From the NCBI RefSeq assembly GCF_001187865.1, contig NZ_LGIT01000004.1, positions 423,540-487,539 of the forward strand: DNA of 64,000 nt, written 5' to 3'. This DNA is from Klebsiella sp. RIT-PI-d (lineage in GTDB: Bacteria > Pseudomonadota > Gammaproteobacteria > Enterobacterales > Enterobacteriaceae). The position numbers were made by a program, and so were the translations under genes. This document shows, piece after piece, positions 22,301 to 38,786 of the stretch (position 1 is the stretch's first letter; every line of letters starts with the position of its first letter). Under the pieces are notes generated by a model that was not told where the DNA came from, did not search any database, and worked only from the letters and a program-made list of their open reading frames with translations.

Positions 22301-22431
22301 TGTGGTACAACCGCAACCCGTAATGGAAAAACAGGCAGGCCTTTACGCTCACAGACTTTACATCCAGAGGGAATTTGCGCCATCTGCAGAGTAACGCCCG
22401 CGTTCTGATTAATCTGTTCTTTAAGCCCCAT
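19354..22431 (-). CDS. VasX-like (BTH_I2691-family) type VI secretion effector, membrane-active
   Basis: 1025-residue protein. The N-terminus has the CxxC pair and motif typical of the VasX N-terminal domain (SGCKVCERKGLPVFPLRVAV, Cys at about 24 and 27), then LRMGYLYVLLD. Most of residues 100-640 is soluble and helical. Hydrophobic segments lie near 667-683 and in a cluster near 747-834 (GVLAGAASVVDGVRMV, FVAGTLTITGGIIGGAGAF, GPAGWGAVLILQGMILAW). A beta-rich tail of about 190 residues follows. VasX of Vibrio cholerae permeabilises target membranes, so a pore-type action is inferred. It overlaps the DUF4123 adaptor gene by 11 bp, as vasW-vasX are adjacent in Vibrio. No vgrG, hcp or structural T6SS gene is in the window. 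Confidence 0.85.
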   Translation of the reverse strand: MGLKEQINQNAGVTLQMAQIPSGCKVCERKGLPVFPLRVAVVPQKMAGRNWVPAVPDPNVELTGGLFKYALRTLRMGYLYVLLDKKYWQAYEVTTEGYLRQITPSIMPEGDTVTPLAPVCVKRGHEIAASFINIDTAYSQAWLAFSRDPWSSDVLDKYQSSPELSTRFTQIDLNTLKQNPASIPQARVLDPSLSVLKANVAEFAATFYPWFENPESNISASAHGFYPRHEGAEALAIRIAQLQSQFKCPIAALILPDEVGIVEELNNARIQVADACQAYTSRPEILHKYLISQAIGQYLDSTQKAIDRSSQAKYKFPENQPTVWGGKVITAEQAAEETFAEQFNRLRKSYNEPVRAAFITDYASRMETWEDRNKAIGKDLAAWYRAKSWLMAIGHDYAPDISVRSWVRQFLTVSACIQGGGMDTETDDVWSEWIKNPGSPAYIGFAGMQSSLIDIIFSGGNVYSNLKTAVLSDEYGNYLKGIAIKQSWTSRMAALSGSVARLNNKLDEAAYQGFQRMMQAALLTATGESVVVFEYKTTIGQLQKEIKAAKWFSPAMAKNETAFGGLIKNGSTSATDWIIGIQQKNLLAQEIVVQKSILGTLEDIKRVLEDIGQTDLPLSHPQLLDHVHNMHISGISLQNPPHVNIMMSRPQIDAFNERMRRYISGNGFGVVLAMGMLALQMADWQAKAKSVQDAVNNTPDAVADYAINRLMVTGAVAETAGFAHMLTIKKNWIVWGPDFVHPLVKFGGVLAGAASVVDGVRMVVNGLEALKDGDKATYIDYFVAGTLTITGGIIGGAGAFSGIFTLLSDTFLLGPAGWGAVLILQGMILAWEASHKRSTPFEVWLRSCCFGIPHDSDFVWHENSEKDLNSALEAYYAITSGMIAEVDITGTAAIQTVDYNRIDIKICLPGYDDTISAWELFLEGGDNNVLFSKSHNLTAVKDRASITYSERYSDSYQQSLENGSLIIRITVWVKQSSNPVVTLVTNYWPDKSDTHNKLALTIRTTRGWWEGGISATGLHGWPKWK

Positions 22432-23347
22432 AGTGGATGCTCCCTTGCTGACAACTGAATTTTGTTGCTCTCTGGCTTTCCAGTTCCAGCCAGACCGTAT
22501 CGGGTACTGTCTGTATTAGCGGCAGGATACGCTGAGACGGATTGGCGATAGCCTGTTGCACTAGCGCGGCAATAACCGGGTGCTGTTCGATATCGATGCC
22601 CTGCGTGAGTCGGGTCAGCGCCAGAAACTGGCGATCGTCACGGTCGGGCAAGCCGGTTTTCTCGCTGTATTTGAAAGCATCATAGAGTTTGCTGACGGCA
22701 TCATGAGGTAGTTGGTGACTTATCTGATGCCACGAAAAGAGTAATTTCCACAGGAAGTGAAGGTATTGCTGGGCATTTTGCATCGCCCAGCTCATTTGCC
22801 ACTTTTCTTGCGTCGGTGCCCCGGTTTGATCAAGGACTTCACCGGTTACCGACATGTACCACCAGTGACTTACCGGCCATAAATACCCGGCAAACGCTGA
22901 TTGACTGCTCATCGCCTGCAACAATTCAAAACGTAACGGCTCAAAAAAAGGCAGGCACTCCGTTTCATTTAGCCGATCGCATTGCGCTGCCAGCGTAGTT
23001 GCCAGTTGCGCAGGCTGTTCAGTGCTGCTGAGCCACCCACAAAGGTAGCGTTTACTGAAAAATATCTCTGAACGCGCATATTCTTCTGTCTGCTCAAGCC
23101 AGGGATAATGACAGCATTCGCCAGGCGAGGCCAGGAGGACCAGAAATGGACAGTGCCCGGGGGTATAAGCCAGATCGCGACGCAAGACGGGATAAATAGC
23201 GCGATCGCCCAAAGTTTTGCGCAAATTTGACAGGTGTAGCGGATTTGCAATTGATACCGCTTTTAGAGGATCGAGTAATAAATAGCGATACTCATTAACA
23301 GGTTGATTCAGCCTGTCTTTTATATTTGATCTTTCTGTATACGTCAT
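22421..23347 (-). CDS. DUF4123-domain protein, probable type VI effector adaptor (VasW/Tap-like)
   Basis: 308 residues. The N-terminal half resembles DUF4123 adaptor proteins, which hold an effector for loading on VgrG: YRYLLLDPLKAVSIANPLHL, then a conserved PFLVLLASPGE and RYLCGWLSSTEQPAQLATTL with an RF/LFEPLRFELLQAM segment. It is the first gene of the module and overlaps the effector start by 11 bp, which fits a dedicated chaperone-cargo pair. The family assignment is by pattern recognition without a profile search. Confidence 0.8.
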   Translation of the reverse strand: MTYTERSNIKDRLNQPVNEYRYLLLDPLKAVSIANPLHLSNLRKTLGDRAIYPVLRRDLAYTPGHCPFLVLLASPGECCHYPWLEQTEEYARSEIFFSKRYLCGWLSSTEQPAQLATTLAAQCDRLNETECLPFFEPLRFELLQAMSSQSAFAGYLWPVSHWWYMSVTGEVLDQTGAPTQEKWQMSWAMQNAQQYLHFLWKLLFSWHQISHQLPHDAVSKLYDAFKYSEKTGLPDRDDRQFLALTRLTQGIDIEQHPVIAALVQQAIANPSQRILPLIQTVPDTVWLELESQRATKFSCQQGSIHYGA

Positions 23348-23769
23348 TGTCTATCCTTATTTACGGGCTGTTTACCGAACATCTTTATCAGCCACGCTAC
23401 CGCCTCAGGTTTTATCTACTCCTGGAACCACGACGAGCATATTAACGTGGTTTTTTTGACGCATGCTTAGTGTGGTATTTTCTTATTCATTGATTAAGTA
23501 AATTAATAAAAAACTACCGCTTAATGCTATACATTGTGAAATGGAAAACATAAAAAGATATGATCGTTATCATTTAAGCTAAAAGAATGCTGGGAATAAA
23601 ACGACAGTTTGCTATTTACAATGAAGAGGAATTAATGATTTTATAACAAGATATTTAGCTGAATTTATAAGACTGGCTAACACATTGGCCAAAATAATAT
23701 ATTAAAGCAGAGTAAACCTGTTAGCAGGCCCGATAAGCGCAGCGCTTATCGGGCACTCATTGAGCGGAC
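23348..23769. other. AT-rich intergenic region upstream of the type VI module
   Basis: About 420 bp without a convincing gene. It must hold the promoter of the DUF4123-effector-immunity operon (reading leftwards). A REP-type palindrome (GCCCGATAAGC and GCTTATCGGGC arms, 23728-23754) lies at the yieL end. I see no clear operator. Confidence 0.6.
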
Positions 23770-24951
<1,182 letters not shown>

Positions 24952-25051
24952 TTATCCGAAAAAGAGTAACAGCAGTCACTATGACCTTTTGTGATGAACA
25001 ACGAAAACCGGGCTTTTCATCCGTAAAGCGGTGTTTTAACGTAGGTGTTAA

Positions 25052-25663
<612 letters not shown>

Positions 25664-25692
25664 TCGGGTGTCAAATCAAGGAGTAAACATTT

Positions 25693-26598
25693 ATGCCGGA
25701 TTTACTGTCACGCTATCAGGGCTGCTTACTGGGATTAGCCAGCGGCGATGCCGTCGGAACCACGGTTGAATTCCGGGCCAAAGATTCGTTCACGCCGCTC
25801 ACCACCATGCAGGGCGGCGGCCCTTTTGCACTACAGCGCGGCCAGTGGACGGACGATACGTCGATGGCGCTGTGCCTCGCGCAAAGTCTGATTACCTGCC
25901 GGGGATTTGATGCAGGCGATCAGATGAACCGCTATCTGAACTGGTGGCGCTGGGGCTATTTCAGCTCAACAGGTGAATGCTTTGATATTGGTACCACCGT
26001 CGCCCGGGCGCTGGGAAAGTTTGCGCTGGATGGCGAGCCTTACGCAGGCTCCAGCGCGCCGAATACCGCGGGTAACGGCTCGCTGATGCGCCTCGCACCG
26101 GCCGTTCTGTACGCCTTTCCCGATCGCCAGCAGGCTCTGGCGTATGCTGAAGATTCTTCCCGCACCACGCACGCCGCACCGGAGGCTATCGCCAGTTGCC
26201 GCCTGTTCGCGCAGTATTTGCTGAATGCGCTGAGCGGAAAAGATAAAGCAGCGACGCTTGCTGACCTTGACGCGCTGCCCGCACAGGAAAATCTGCGCCA
26301 GATTGCCCTCGGAGGCTATCAGCAAAAACCTCGTTCGGCGATCCACGGTACCGGCTATTGCGTACAAAGCCTTGAGGCGGCGCTGTGGTGTTTTTATCAC
26401 GGGGAGAGTTTTGAAGAGACGATCCTGCTGGCGGCAAATCTGGGCGACGATGCCGACACCACGGCTGCGATAGTAGGTCAGCTTGCCGGCGCATTCTACG
26501 GGGTAGACGCAATACCCCAGACGTGGCGGGACTGGCTGTGGCAGTACGAGGATATTGACGCCCTGGCTCGTCAGCTGCTGGAGAGGCCTCTGGCATAA
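25693..26598 (+). CDS. ADP-ribosylglycohydrolase family protein (DraG-like)
   Basis: 301 residues. The two metal-binding signatures of the family are present: WTDDTSMALCLA near residue 53 and LGDDADTTAAIVGQLAGA near residue 255, with the conserved GCLLGLASGDAVGTT at the N-terminus. Members remove ADP-ribose from proteins or nucleic acids, or hydrolyse related ADP-ribose compounds; the substrate here is unknown. It follows cbrC by 29 bp with its own ribosome-binding site (AAGGAG) and could be co-transcribed with it. A hairpin separates it from convergent phoU. Confidence 0.88.
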   Translation: MPDLLSRYQGCLLGLASGDAVGTTVEFRAKDSFTPLTTMQGGGPFALQRGQWTDDTSMALCLAQSLITCRGFDAGDQMNRYLNWWRWGYFSSTGECFDIGTTVARALGKFALDGEPYAGSSAPNTAGNGSLMRLAPAVLYAFPDRQQALAYAEDSSRTTHAAPEAIASCRLFAQYLLNALSGKDKAATLADLDALPAQENLRQIALGGYQQKPRSAIHGTGYCVQSLEAALWCFYHGESFEETILLAANLGDDADTTAAIVGQLAGAFYGVDAIPQTWRDWLWQYEDIDALARQLLERPLA

Positions 26599-26601
26599 AA
26601 G

Positions 26602-26636
26602 ATATCGCCGGGAGCAGCCCTGCTTCCCGGCGATAT
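26602..26636. terminator. Hairpin between convergent ADP-ribosylglycohydrolase and phoU genes
   Basis: ATATCGCCGGGA-type arms pair with their complement around a short loop. There is no strong T-run, so this is a probable bidirectional end for both operons. Confidence 0.65.
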
Positions 26637-26643
26637 TCAGGCA

Positions 26644-27369
26644 TTACTCTTTCGGATCGCGACCGGCCAGCAGCTTATCCAGTTCATCTCCGCCGATGTG
26701 ACGGAAATCCTGTCCTTTGACAAAATAGAAAATAAACTCACAAATGTTCTGACAGCGGTCGCCGATACGCTCGATAGAGCGTGCGCAGAACAGGGCGGTG
26801 AGCACGCTGGGAATAGTGCGCGGATCTTCCATCATGTAAGTCATCAGCTGACGCACGATGCCTTCATATTCCTGATCCACTTTTTTATCTTCCCGATAAA
26901 TGCGTACCGCTTCATCAAGATCCATACGCGCAAAGGCGTCCAGCACGTCATGCAGCATCTGCACCGTGTGCCGTCCCAGCGACTCAAGGCTCACCAGTAG
27001 CGGCTGGTGCTGCTGAGAGAACTTCTCCAGCGCGGTGCGGCAGATTTTGTCCGCGACATCACCAATACGTTCCAGTTCGGCGATGGTTTTGATGATAGCC
27101 ATTACCAGCCGCAGATCGCTTGCCGTCGGCTGGCGCCTGGCAATAATACGTACGCAGGCTTCATCGATGGCGACTTCCATCATGTTGACCTGCTTGTCGC
27201 CTTCGATCACGCGCTTCGCCAGTTCGCTATCCTGATTATGCATCGCGGTGATCGCATCAGATAACTGCTGCTCTACCAGGCCGCCCATCGTCATGACTTC
27301 GGTGCGAATATGCTCCAGTTCAGCATTAAACTGACCGGAAATGTGTTTATTAAGATTTAAGTTTTCCAT
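26644..27369 (-). CDS. phoU: Phosphate-signalling regulator PhoU
   Basis: Negative regulator linking the PstSCAB transporter to the PhoR/PhoB two-component system. 241 residues from the ATG at 27369 ([20 protein letters not shown]); the start at 27387 is rejected on length. Two PhoU helical repeats are visible, each with the metal-binding E(R)IGD motif ([13 protein letters not shown] and [13 protein letters not shown]). It is the last gene of the pst operon, 14 bp after pstB. Confidence 0.97.
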   Translation of the reverse strand: MENLNLNKHISGQFNAELEHIRTEVMTMGGLVEQQLSDAITAMHNQDSELAKRVIEGDKQVNMMEVAIDEACVRIIARRQPTASDLRLVMAIIKTIAELERIGDVADKICRTALEKFSQQHQPLLVSLESLGRHTVQMLHDVLDAFARMDLDEAVRIYREDKKVDQEYEGIVRQLMTYMMEDPRTIPSVLTALFCARSIERIGDRCQNICEFIFYFVKGQDFRHIGGDELDKLLAGRDPKE

Positions 27370-27383
27370 GACGCACTCCTGAA

Positions 27384-30090
<2,707 letters not shown>

Positions 30091-30122
30091 TTACTCTTTA
30101 GTTAACGACGCCTTACGAATAT

Positions 30123-30193
30123 GCCCGGTAGCATGACGCTTGCCGGGCCTACAGTGTGTAGCTGTAAGGCGGGTAAGCACTTTGCCGCCCGCC
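30123..30193. repeat. Pair of REP palindromes between pstS and pstC
   Basis: Two palindromes, GCCCGGT...GCCGGGC (30123-30148) and GGCGGGT...GCCCGCC (30168-30193), are arranged as a bacterial interspersed mosaic element. In E. coli a similar element protects pstS mRNA and separates strong pstS expression from the downstream genes. Confidence 0.75.
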
Positions 30194-30213
30194 ATGTTCG
30201 TCAGTCTGGCTTA

Positions 30214-31293
<1,080 letters not shown>

Positions 31294-31320
31294 CTACGAG
31301 GAGCAAAGTAGGACAATCTG

Positions 31321-31360
31321 GTGACAGTTATATGTAATGTTCATGACAGTTTAATGACAA
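31321..31360 (-). promoter_or_regulatory. Two tandem Pho boxes (PhoB binding) upstream of pstS
   Basis: On the minus strand, TTGTCATTAAACTGTCAT (31343-31360) and ATTACATATAACTGTCAC (31321-31338) are separated by 4 bp. This is the same arrangement as in the E. coli pstS promoter: two 18-bp PhoB sites made of CTGTCAT-like direct repeats. Confidence 0.92.
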
Positions 31361-31492
31361 TGAGGCTTGTTTTTTTAACCTCATGAAAAACAACTGTATT
31401 TATTTAAGACCGATTGGGTTTATCGCCTTTTTTATCCGGAGGACTGCGGTTTAAAAAACGGAATATGACAAAATTTTTATTGTTTCAGGCAT

Positions 31493-31524
31493 AAAAAAGG
31501 CGACATCCCAGGGGCAGTCGCCTT
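31493..31524 (-). terminator. Rho-independent terminator after glmS
   Basis: On the minus strand AAGGCGAC pairs with GTCGCCTT and is followed by a run of T. It lies 19 bp after the glmS stop codon. Confidence 0.9.
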
Positions 31525-31542
31525 ATAAAAAGAAATTATTCG

Positions 31543-33372
31543 TTATTCAACGGTAACGGATTTCGCCAGATTACGCGGCTGATCGACATCCGTACCTTTT
31601 ATCAGGGCAACATGATAAGCCAGTAACTGAAGAGGAACGGTATAGAAAATAGGGGCAATGACCTCTTCCACATGCGGCATTTCAATAATATGCATGTTAT
31701 CGCTGCTGGTGAAACCGGCATCCTGGTCGGCAAAAACATAAAGCTGACCGCCACGAGCACGAACTTCTTCGATGTTCGACTTCAGTTTTTCCAGAAGATC
31801 GTTGTTGGGTGCAACAACAATAACCGGCATATCGGCATCAATCAGCGCCAGCGGTCCGTGTTTCAGCTCGCCAGCGGCGTAAGCTTCTGCATGAATATAG
31901 GAGATCTCTTTCAGCTTCAGCGCGCCTTCCAGCGCGATGGGATACTGATCGCCACGGCCGAGGAACAACGCGTGATGTTTGTCAGAGAAATCTTCCGCCA
32001 GCGCTTCAATACGCTTATCCTGCGATAACATCTGCTCAATGCGGCTTGGCAATGCCTGAAGCCCGTGAACGATATCGTGTTCAACAGACGCATCCAGCCC
32101 TTTCAGCCGGGACAGTCGGGCCACCAGCATCAGCAGGACGGTCAACTGCGTGGTAAACGCTTTGGTCGAAGCAACGCCAATCTCAGTGCCTGCATTCGTC
32201 ATCATTGCCAGATCGGATTCACGCACCAGCGACGAGCCGGGAACGTTACAGATGGCAAGAGAGCCAAGATAACCGAGTTCTTTGGACAGGCGCAGACCTG
32301 CCAGAGTATCTGCGGTTTCTCCTGACTGAGACAGGGTAATCATCAGGCTATTACGACGCACAGCAGATTTGCGGTAGCGGAATTCCGACGCAATTTCGAC
32401 GTCGCATGGAATACCGGCCAGTGATTCAAACCAGTAGCGGGAAACCATTCCCGAGTTGTAAGACGTACCGCAGGCGATAATCTGGATATGTTCAACTTGC
32501 GCCAGCAAATCGTTAGCGTTCGGACCCAGTTCACTTAAATCGACCTCGCCATGATTAATACGCCCGGTCAGGGTGTTTTTAATCGCGTTCGGCTGCTCAT
32601 AGATTTCTTTCTGCATGTAGTGACGATAGATGCCTCTATCGCCAGCATCATATTGCAGGTTAGACTCGATATCCTGACGTTTTACTTCTGCGCCAGTTTT
32701 ATCAAATATGGAAACCGTACGGCGGGTCACTTCTGCAATATCACCTTCTTCAAGGAAGATAAAGCGACGAGTAACCGGCAGCAGGGCCAGCTGGTCAGAA
32801 GCAATAAAGTTTTCACCCATGCCGAGACCGATGACCAGCGGACTGCCTGAACGTGCCGCCAGCAGCGTGTCCGGCTTGCGGGTATCCATGATAACCGTGC
32901 CGTAAGCACCGCGAAGCTGCGGTATCGTACGCAGAACAGCCTCACGCAGGCTCCCGCCTTGCTCCAGCTCCCAGTGAACTAAGTGAGCAATCACTTCGGT
33001 GTCAGTTTCAGAGACGAAGGTATAACCACGTGATTTAAGCATGTCACGTAACGGTTCATGGTTTTCAATGATCCCGTTATGTACCACCACAATGTGTTCA
33101 GAGACATGCGGGTGAGCATTTACTTCTGAAGGTTCGCCGTGGGTTGCCCAGCGAGTATGGGCAATCCCCGTACCGCCATGCAGCGGCTGTTCTTCCGCCG
33201 CCTGAGAAAGCATATTAACTTTACCAAGGCGACGCAGACGGGTCATATTCCCTTCTTTGTCGACCACAGCCAGACCCGCAGAGTCATAGCCACGGTATTC
33301 CAGACGACGTAAACCTTCGAGAAGGATTTCCGCTACATCACGCTGCGCGATAGCGCCAACAATTCCACACAT
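31543..33372 (-). CDS. glmS: Glutamine-fructose-6-phosphate aminotransferase GlmS
   Basis: Makes glucosamine-6-phosphate from fructose-6-phosphate and glutamine, the first step toward UDP-GlcNAc. 609 residues from the ATG at 33372, giving [10 protein letters not shown] with Cys as the catalytic N-terminal nucleophile; the start at 33396 would bury it and is rejected. The glutaminase domain ([16 protein letters not shown]) is followed by two SIS sugar-isomerase domains ([36 protein letters not shown]), and it ends in the conserved AKSVTVE. It lies downstream of glmU; in E. coli the pair forms one processed transcript controlled by the GlmZ sRNA. Confidence 0.97.
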   Translation of the reverse strand: MCGIVGAIAQRDVAEILLEGLRRLEYRGYDSAGLAVVDKEGNMTRLRRLGKVNMLSQAAEEQPLHGGTGIAHTRWATHGEPSEVNAHPHVSEHIVVVHNGIIENHEPLRDMLKSRGYTFVSETDTEVIAHLVHWELEQGGSLREAVLRTIPQLRGAYGTVIMDTRKPDTLLAARSGSPLVIGLGMGENFIASDQLALLPVTRRFIFLEEGDIAEVTRRTVSIFDKTGAEVKRQDIESNLQYDAGDRGIYRHYMQKEIYEQPNAIKNTLTGRINHGEVDLSELGPNANDLLAQVEHIQIIACGTSYNSGMVSRYWFESLAGIPCDVEIASEFRYRKSAVRRNSLMITLSQSGETADTLAGLRLSKELGYLGSLAICNVPGSSLVRESDLAMMTNAGTEIGVASTKAFTTQLTVLLMLVARLSRLKGLDASVEHDIVHGLQALPSRIEQMLSQDKRIEALAEDFSDKHHALFLGRGDQYPIALEGALKLKEISYIHAEAYAAGELKHGPLALIDADMPVIVVAPNNDLLEKLKSNIEEVRARGGQLYVFADQDAGFTSSDNMHIIEMPHVEEVIAPIFYTVPLQLLAYHVALIKGTDVDQPRNLAKSVTVE

Positions 33373-33580
33373 AGTTTTCGATTCCGATTTTGGCATTACG
33401 CCATGTGTTGTCGGTCAACCTGTATGTCCGTTTACCGGACGCCCCGAGCCTTGTAGAGAGTGGGGTTATTTTTATGGGTGCTGCCTTTGGGCGGGAAATA
33501 TATCTTTATCTCCTCGCCCTGTGTCTACCTGAGTTCGGCTATGCCTTATCAGGCTGACAAAATGTGGAGTCTGCCACGTC

Positions 33581-34951
33581 TTACTTCTTTTTCACCGGAC
33601 GTCGCCAGCCCTTTTTATTCGTCTGGGGCACACGGCTTAATACCAGTTCGTTATCGGCAACATCGCGAGTGACGGTGGTGCCTGCGGCAATAGTTACGCC
33701 ATCACCGACGCTTACCGGGGCGACCAGTTGCGTATCCGATCCCACAAAGACATCGTTGCCGATAACTGTTTTATGCTTATTCGCACCATCATAGTTACAG
33801 GTAATAGTACCCGCGCCAATATTAACGTTATCACCAATTTCCGCATCGCCGAGGTAGCTCAGATGACCCGCTTTAGATCCTCTACCCAGACGGGCTTTTT
33901 TCATCTCAACGAAATTGCCAACGTGCGCGCCTTCCAGCAGTTCAGCGCCGGGACGTAGACGAGCAAAGGGGCCGATAGTGCAGGCCTGCTCAAGATGCGC
34001 CTCTTCTAACACGCTGTAAGGGCTTATCTCACAGTCATCGCCAATCGTACTGTTTTTAATGACGCAACCGGTGCCGATTTTTACGCGGTGCCCCAGCGTG
34101 ACGTTCCCTTCAAAGATAACGTTAGTATCTATTTCAATATCACGCCCGTGTTGCAGCGTACCGCGCAGATCAAAACGCGCAGGATCGCGGAGCATAACGC
34201 CCGCCAGCAGTAGTTTTTCTGCCTGCTCTGCCTGATAAACGCGCTCCAGACGCGAAAGCTGGAGACGGTTGTTAACGCCGTCAACTTCACTCAGGCGCTG
34301 CGGATGTACGGTAGCAATCTCATGCCCTTCCTGCCAGGCAAGGGCGATGATATCGGTGATGTAATATTCGCCCTGAACATTATTATTGGTAAGTTTAGAC
34401 AGCCAGCGTTTCATATCCGCGCCATTAGCGATAAGAATACCGGTGTTAATCTCTGCGATCTGGCGCTGTTCTTCGGTTGCATCTTTATGTTCAACGATGC
34501 CAGTCACTTTCCCGTTTTCCCGGGTAATACGACCATAGCCGCTCGGATCGTCAAGCTTAACGGTCAGTAAACCAATGCCGCCCTGCGGCTTTGCCTCACG
34601 CAACCGTTGCAGCGTTTCCACTGAAATCAGCGGCACATCACCGTAGAGCATCAGAATATCTTCATCGTCGGCAAAAAACGGTGCGGCCTGCTGCATCGCG
34701 TGACCGGTGCCCAGTTGCTCTGCCTGGAGAACCCAATTCAGATTATCGTTACGCAACGTTTGTTTAAGCAAGGCACCACCGTGACCATAGACAAGGTGAA
34801 CCTTCGTCGCACCTAAATGATTAGCAGCATCAATGACATGCTGTACCATGGGCTTACCGCCCAGGGTATGCAGCACTTTAGGGAGATCGGAATACATGCG
34901 CGTGCCTTTGCCTGCCGCAAGGATCACTACGCTCATCGCACTGTTCAACAT
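33581..34951 (-). CDS. glmU: Bifunctional N-acetylglucosamine-1-phosphate uridyltransferase / glucosamine-1-phosphate acetyltransferase
   Basis: Catalyses the last two steps of UDP-GlcNAc synthesis. 456 residues from the ATG at 34951 ([20 protein letters not shown]); an in-frame start two codons upstream is rejected on family length. The N-terminal pyrophosphorylase domain has the LAAGKGTRM motif. The C-terminal half is a left-handed beta-helix with hexapeptide repeats ([32 protein letters not shown]). It ends RRPVKKK. It precedes glmS by about 210 bp. Confidence 0.97.
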   Translation of the reverse strand: MLNSAMSVVILAAGKGTRMYSDLPKVLHTLGGKPMVQHVIDAANHLGATKVHLVYGHGGALLKQTLRNDNLNWVLQAEQLGTGHAMQQAAPFFADDEDILMLYGDVPLISVETLQRLREAKPQGGIGLLTVKLDDPSGYGRITRENGKVTGIVEHKDATEEQRQIAEINTGILIANGADMKRWLSKLTNNNVQGEYYITDIIALAWQEGHEIATVHPQRLSEVDGVNNRLQLSRLERVYQAEQAEKLLLAGVMLRDPARFDLRGTLQHGRDIEIDTNVIFEGNVTLGHRVKIGTGCVIKNSTIGDDCEISPYSVLEEAHLEQACTIGPFARLRPGAELLEGAHVGNFVEMKKARLGRGSKAGHLSYLGDAEIGDNVNIGAGTITCNYDGANKHKTVIGNDVFVGSDTQLVAPVSVGDGVTIAAGTTVTRDVADNELVLSRVPQTNKKGWRRPVKKK

Positions 34952-35006
34952 ACGCATCCTGACTATAATTTACGCTCAAATTTATCCTGTTTTACTTTGA
35001 ATATTC

Positions 35007-35030
35007 TACATTTTTTTCATCAAAAATGTA
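35007..35030 (-). promoter_or_regulatory. AT-rich inverted repeat upstream of glmU, candidate operator
   Basis: TACATTTTT and AAAAATGTA form 9-bp perfect arms around six bases, about 55 bp upstream of glmU. In E. coli NagC binds two AT-rich operators in this region; this is a positional guess, and the repeat could instead be a hairpin at the end of a transcript. Confidence 0.35.
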
Positions 35031-35119
35031 TGTTAGCCAAAATGTCGGCTTCAGGGACACCTGGGGTGTGTGATGAGACATTTTTAGCTAACGAATTCGT
35101 TTTTGTCGTATAAAAAGTC

Positions 35120-35142
35120 AGAATTTTGATGATGAAAATTCT
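35120..35142 (-). promoter_or_regulatory. Second AT-rich inverted repeat upstream of glmU, candidate operator
   Basis: A 23-bp element: AGAATTTT and AAAATTCT arms around seven bases, about 112 bp from the first repeat. Its size and position would fit a NagC site, but I did not match it to a verified consensus. Confidence 0.35.
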
Positions 35143-35285
35143 AGCGTGATGTTTTTTCTATTTTTTTTCACTAAAAATAAAGACTCAATAACCATGCGCG
35201 CGCAAGCTTTTGTTTCAGCGATGGCTTGTTACTCCATTTCTGGTAGCAGAGTTATTACCGTCAGAAAAGAAGGTCAGAAGCATTG

Positions 35286-35768
35286 TTAGCGAGCTCGGTT
35301 TCTCATTTTCGCTATCTCGCTTAAAGTACCATTTAAATCTATTCCATTACTTGTACTAGTGGAGGTTTGTGATTTAACAGCGGAGCCAACGACATCTCGC
35401 AAGTTTAGCAACTCAGCTTGATCTTGCTTTGTCATTTTCGTCGAACCAATAAATCTATCCAAATTAAGATTGAGTTTGAGAGTGTCATGCGCAATAGCAT
35501 TATAATTTTTCAAAAGTCCATTTTTCTCTAATTTTTTACCATTTACAATAATTCGGTTGCATTCCCGATTTAGTTTTTTATAGTAATGATCTGTTTTACT
35601 GCCAGCTCCCACCTCGGAGCTATCAAGCTTTTCAGCGCTTTGTTTGACTTCCTGCAGTTTATCCATTAATTGGGATGTGGCCTCCTTTAGTACATCAAGA
35701 GATTTGATTTTAATATTTTGCGTTTGCACAGGGGTATGATGAAACAATCTGGATAAATTAATAGACAT
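35286..35768 (-). CDS. Orphan 160-residue helical protein, function unknown
   Basis: An AT-rich gene between atpC and glmU, where E. coli K-12 has none. An AAAGGAG site 7 nt before the ATG supports it as real. The protein (MSINLSRLFHHTPVQTQNIK) has a polar Ser/Thr/Gln/Asn-rich N-terminus, a probable coiled coil near residues 25-50 (DVLKEATSQLMDKLQEVKQS), a basic middle, and a Ser/Thr-rich patch (SQTSTSTSNG). There is no signal peptide or membrane segment. Low GC and the location suggest lateral acquisition. The composition resembles type III secreted effectors or their partners, but I do not recognise the family. Confidence 0.7.
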   Translation of the reverse strand: MSINLSRLFHHTPVQTQNIKIKSLDVLKEATSQLMDKLQEVKQSAEKLDSSEVGAGSKTDHYYKKLNRECNRIIVNGKKLEKNGLLKNYNAIAHDTLKLNLNLDRFIGSTKMTKQDQAELLNLRDVVGSAVKSQTSTSTSNGIDLNGTLSEIAKMRNRAR

Positions 35769-35974
35769 GTTAAGACTCCTTTAGTTTATATTTAAAAACA
35801 CTTAAACTATTTAAATAATTAATTATTCACCACCATTCATTCCATCTGTGTATGAACAGTGATAGTTTAAATCTTCATAATTTTGATTAGAGTCAGAAAA
35901 TAGCGCTATAAAATTTCATTCAGAAATAAAAACAACTTAATAATTAATATTTATTTCTTGAATGATTTTAACAT

Positions 35975-36006
35975 AAAAAAAACCAGCCTAACAGTAGACT
36001 GGTTTT
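35975..36006 (-). terminator. Rho-independent terminator of the atp operon
   Basis: On the minus strand AAACCAG pairs with CTGGTTT and is followed by a T-run, 18 bp after the atpC stop codon. Confidence 0.9.
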
Positions 36007-36023
36007 GTACTTTCAAGCCGGTG

Positions 36024-36443
36024 TTACATCGCTTTTTTGGTCAACTCGATAACGCGCAGTTTCGCGATCGCTTTGGCCAGTTCCGCAGATGCCTGAGCGT
36101 AATCCACGTCACCATGAGAGCTTTTAATATGCTCCTCAGCTTTACGTTTCGCTTCCAGTGCTCGCGCTTCGTCGAGATCCTGGCCGCGAATGGCGGTATC
36201 AGCCAGAACGGTCACGCTGCCAGGCTGCACTTCAAGAATGCCGCCGGACAGATAGATAAACTCTTCGTGACCGTGCTGTTTCACAATGCGGATCATACCA
36301 GGCTTAATGGCGGTGAGCAGCGGGGCGTGACCCGGGAAGATACCCAGTTCACCTTCACTACCCGTTACCTGGATTTTCTCGACCAGACCAGAGAACATTT
36401 GCTGTTCTGCGCTGACGACATCCAGGTGGTAAGTCATTGCCAT
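36024..36443 (-). CDS. atpC: ATP synthase F1 epsilon subunit
   Basis: Central-stalk subunit that couples rotation to catalysis and inhibits ATP hydrolysis. 139 residues: an N-terminal beta-sandwich ([20 protein letters not shown] type start, ATG at 36437 or 36443 in frame as [10 protein letters not shown]) and a C-terminal helical hairpin ending KKAM. The longer start gives the usual length. Last gene of the atp operon. Confidence 0.96.
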   Translation of the reverse strand: MAMTYHLDVVSAEQQMFSGLVEKIQVTGSEGELGIFPGHAPLLTAIKPGMIRIVKQHGHEEFIYLSGGILEVQPGSVTVLADTAIRGQDLDEARALEAKRKAEEHIKSSHGDVDYAQASAELAKAIAKLRVIELTKKAM

Positions 36444-36463
36444 ATCACCCTCCGATTAAGGCG

Positions 36464-38736
<2,273 letters not shown>

Positions 38737-38786
38737 GAGCTTCTCCTCAATGCCTTGCGGCCTGTCCTAAGACAAGCCGCCAGACG

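Noticed and set aside
23555..23580. Fur-box-like sequence upstream of the type VI module (GATATGATCGTTATCATTT)
   Set aside because: It matches the Fur consensus only partly and with wrong spacing; not enough to claim iron control.
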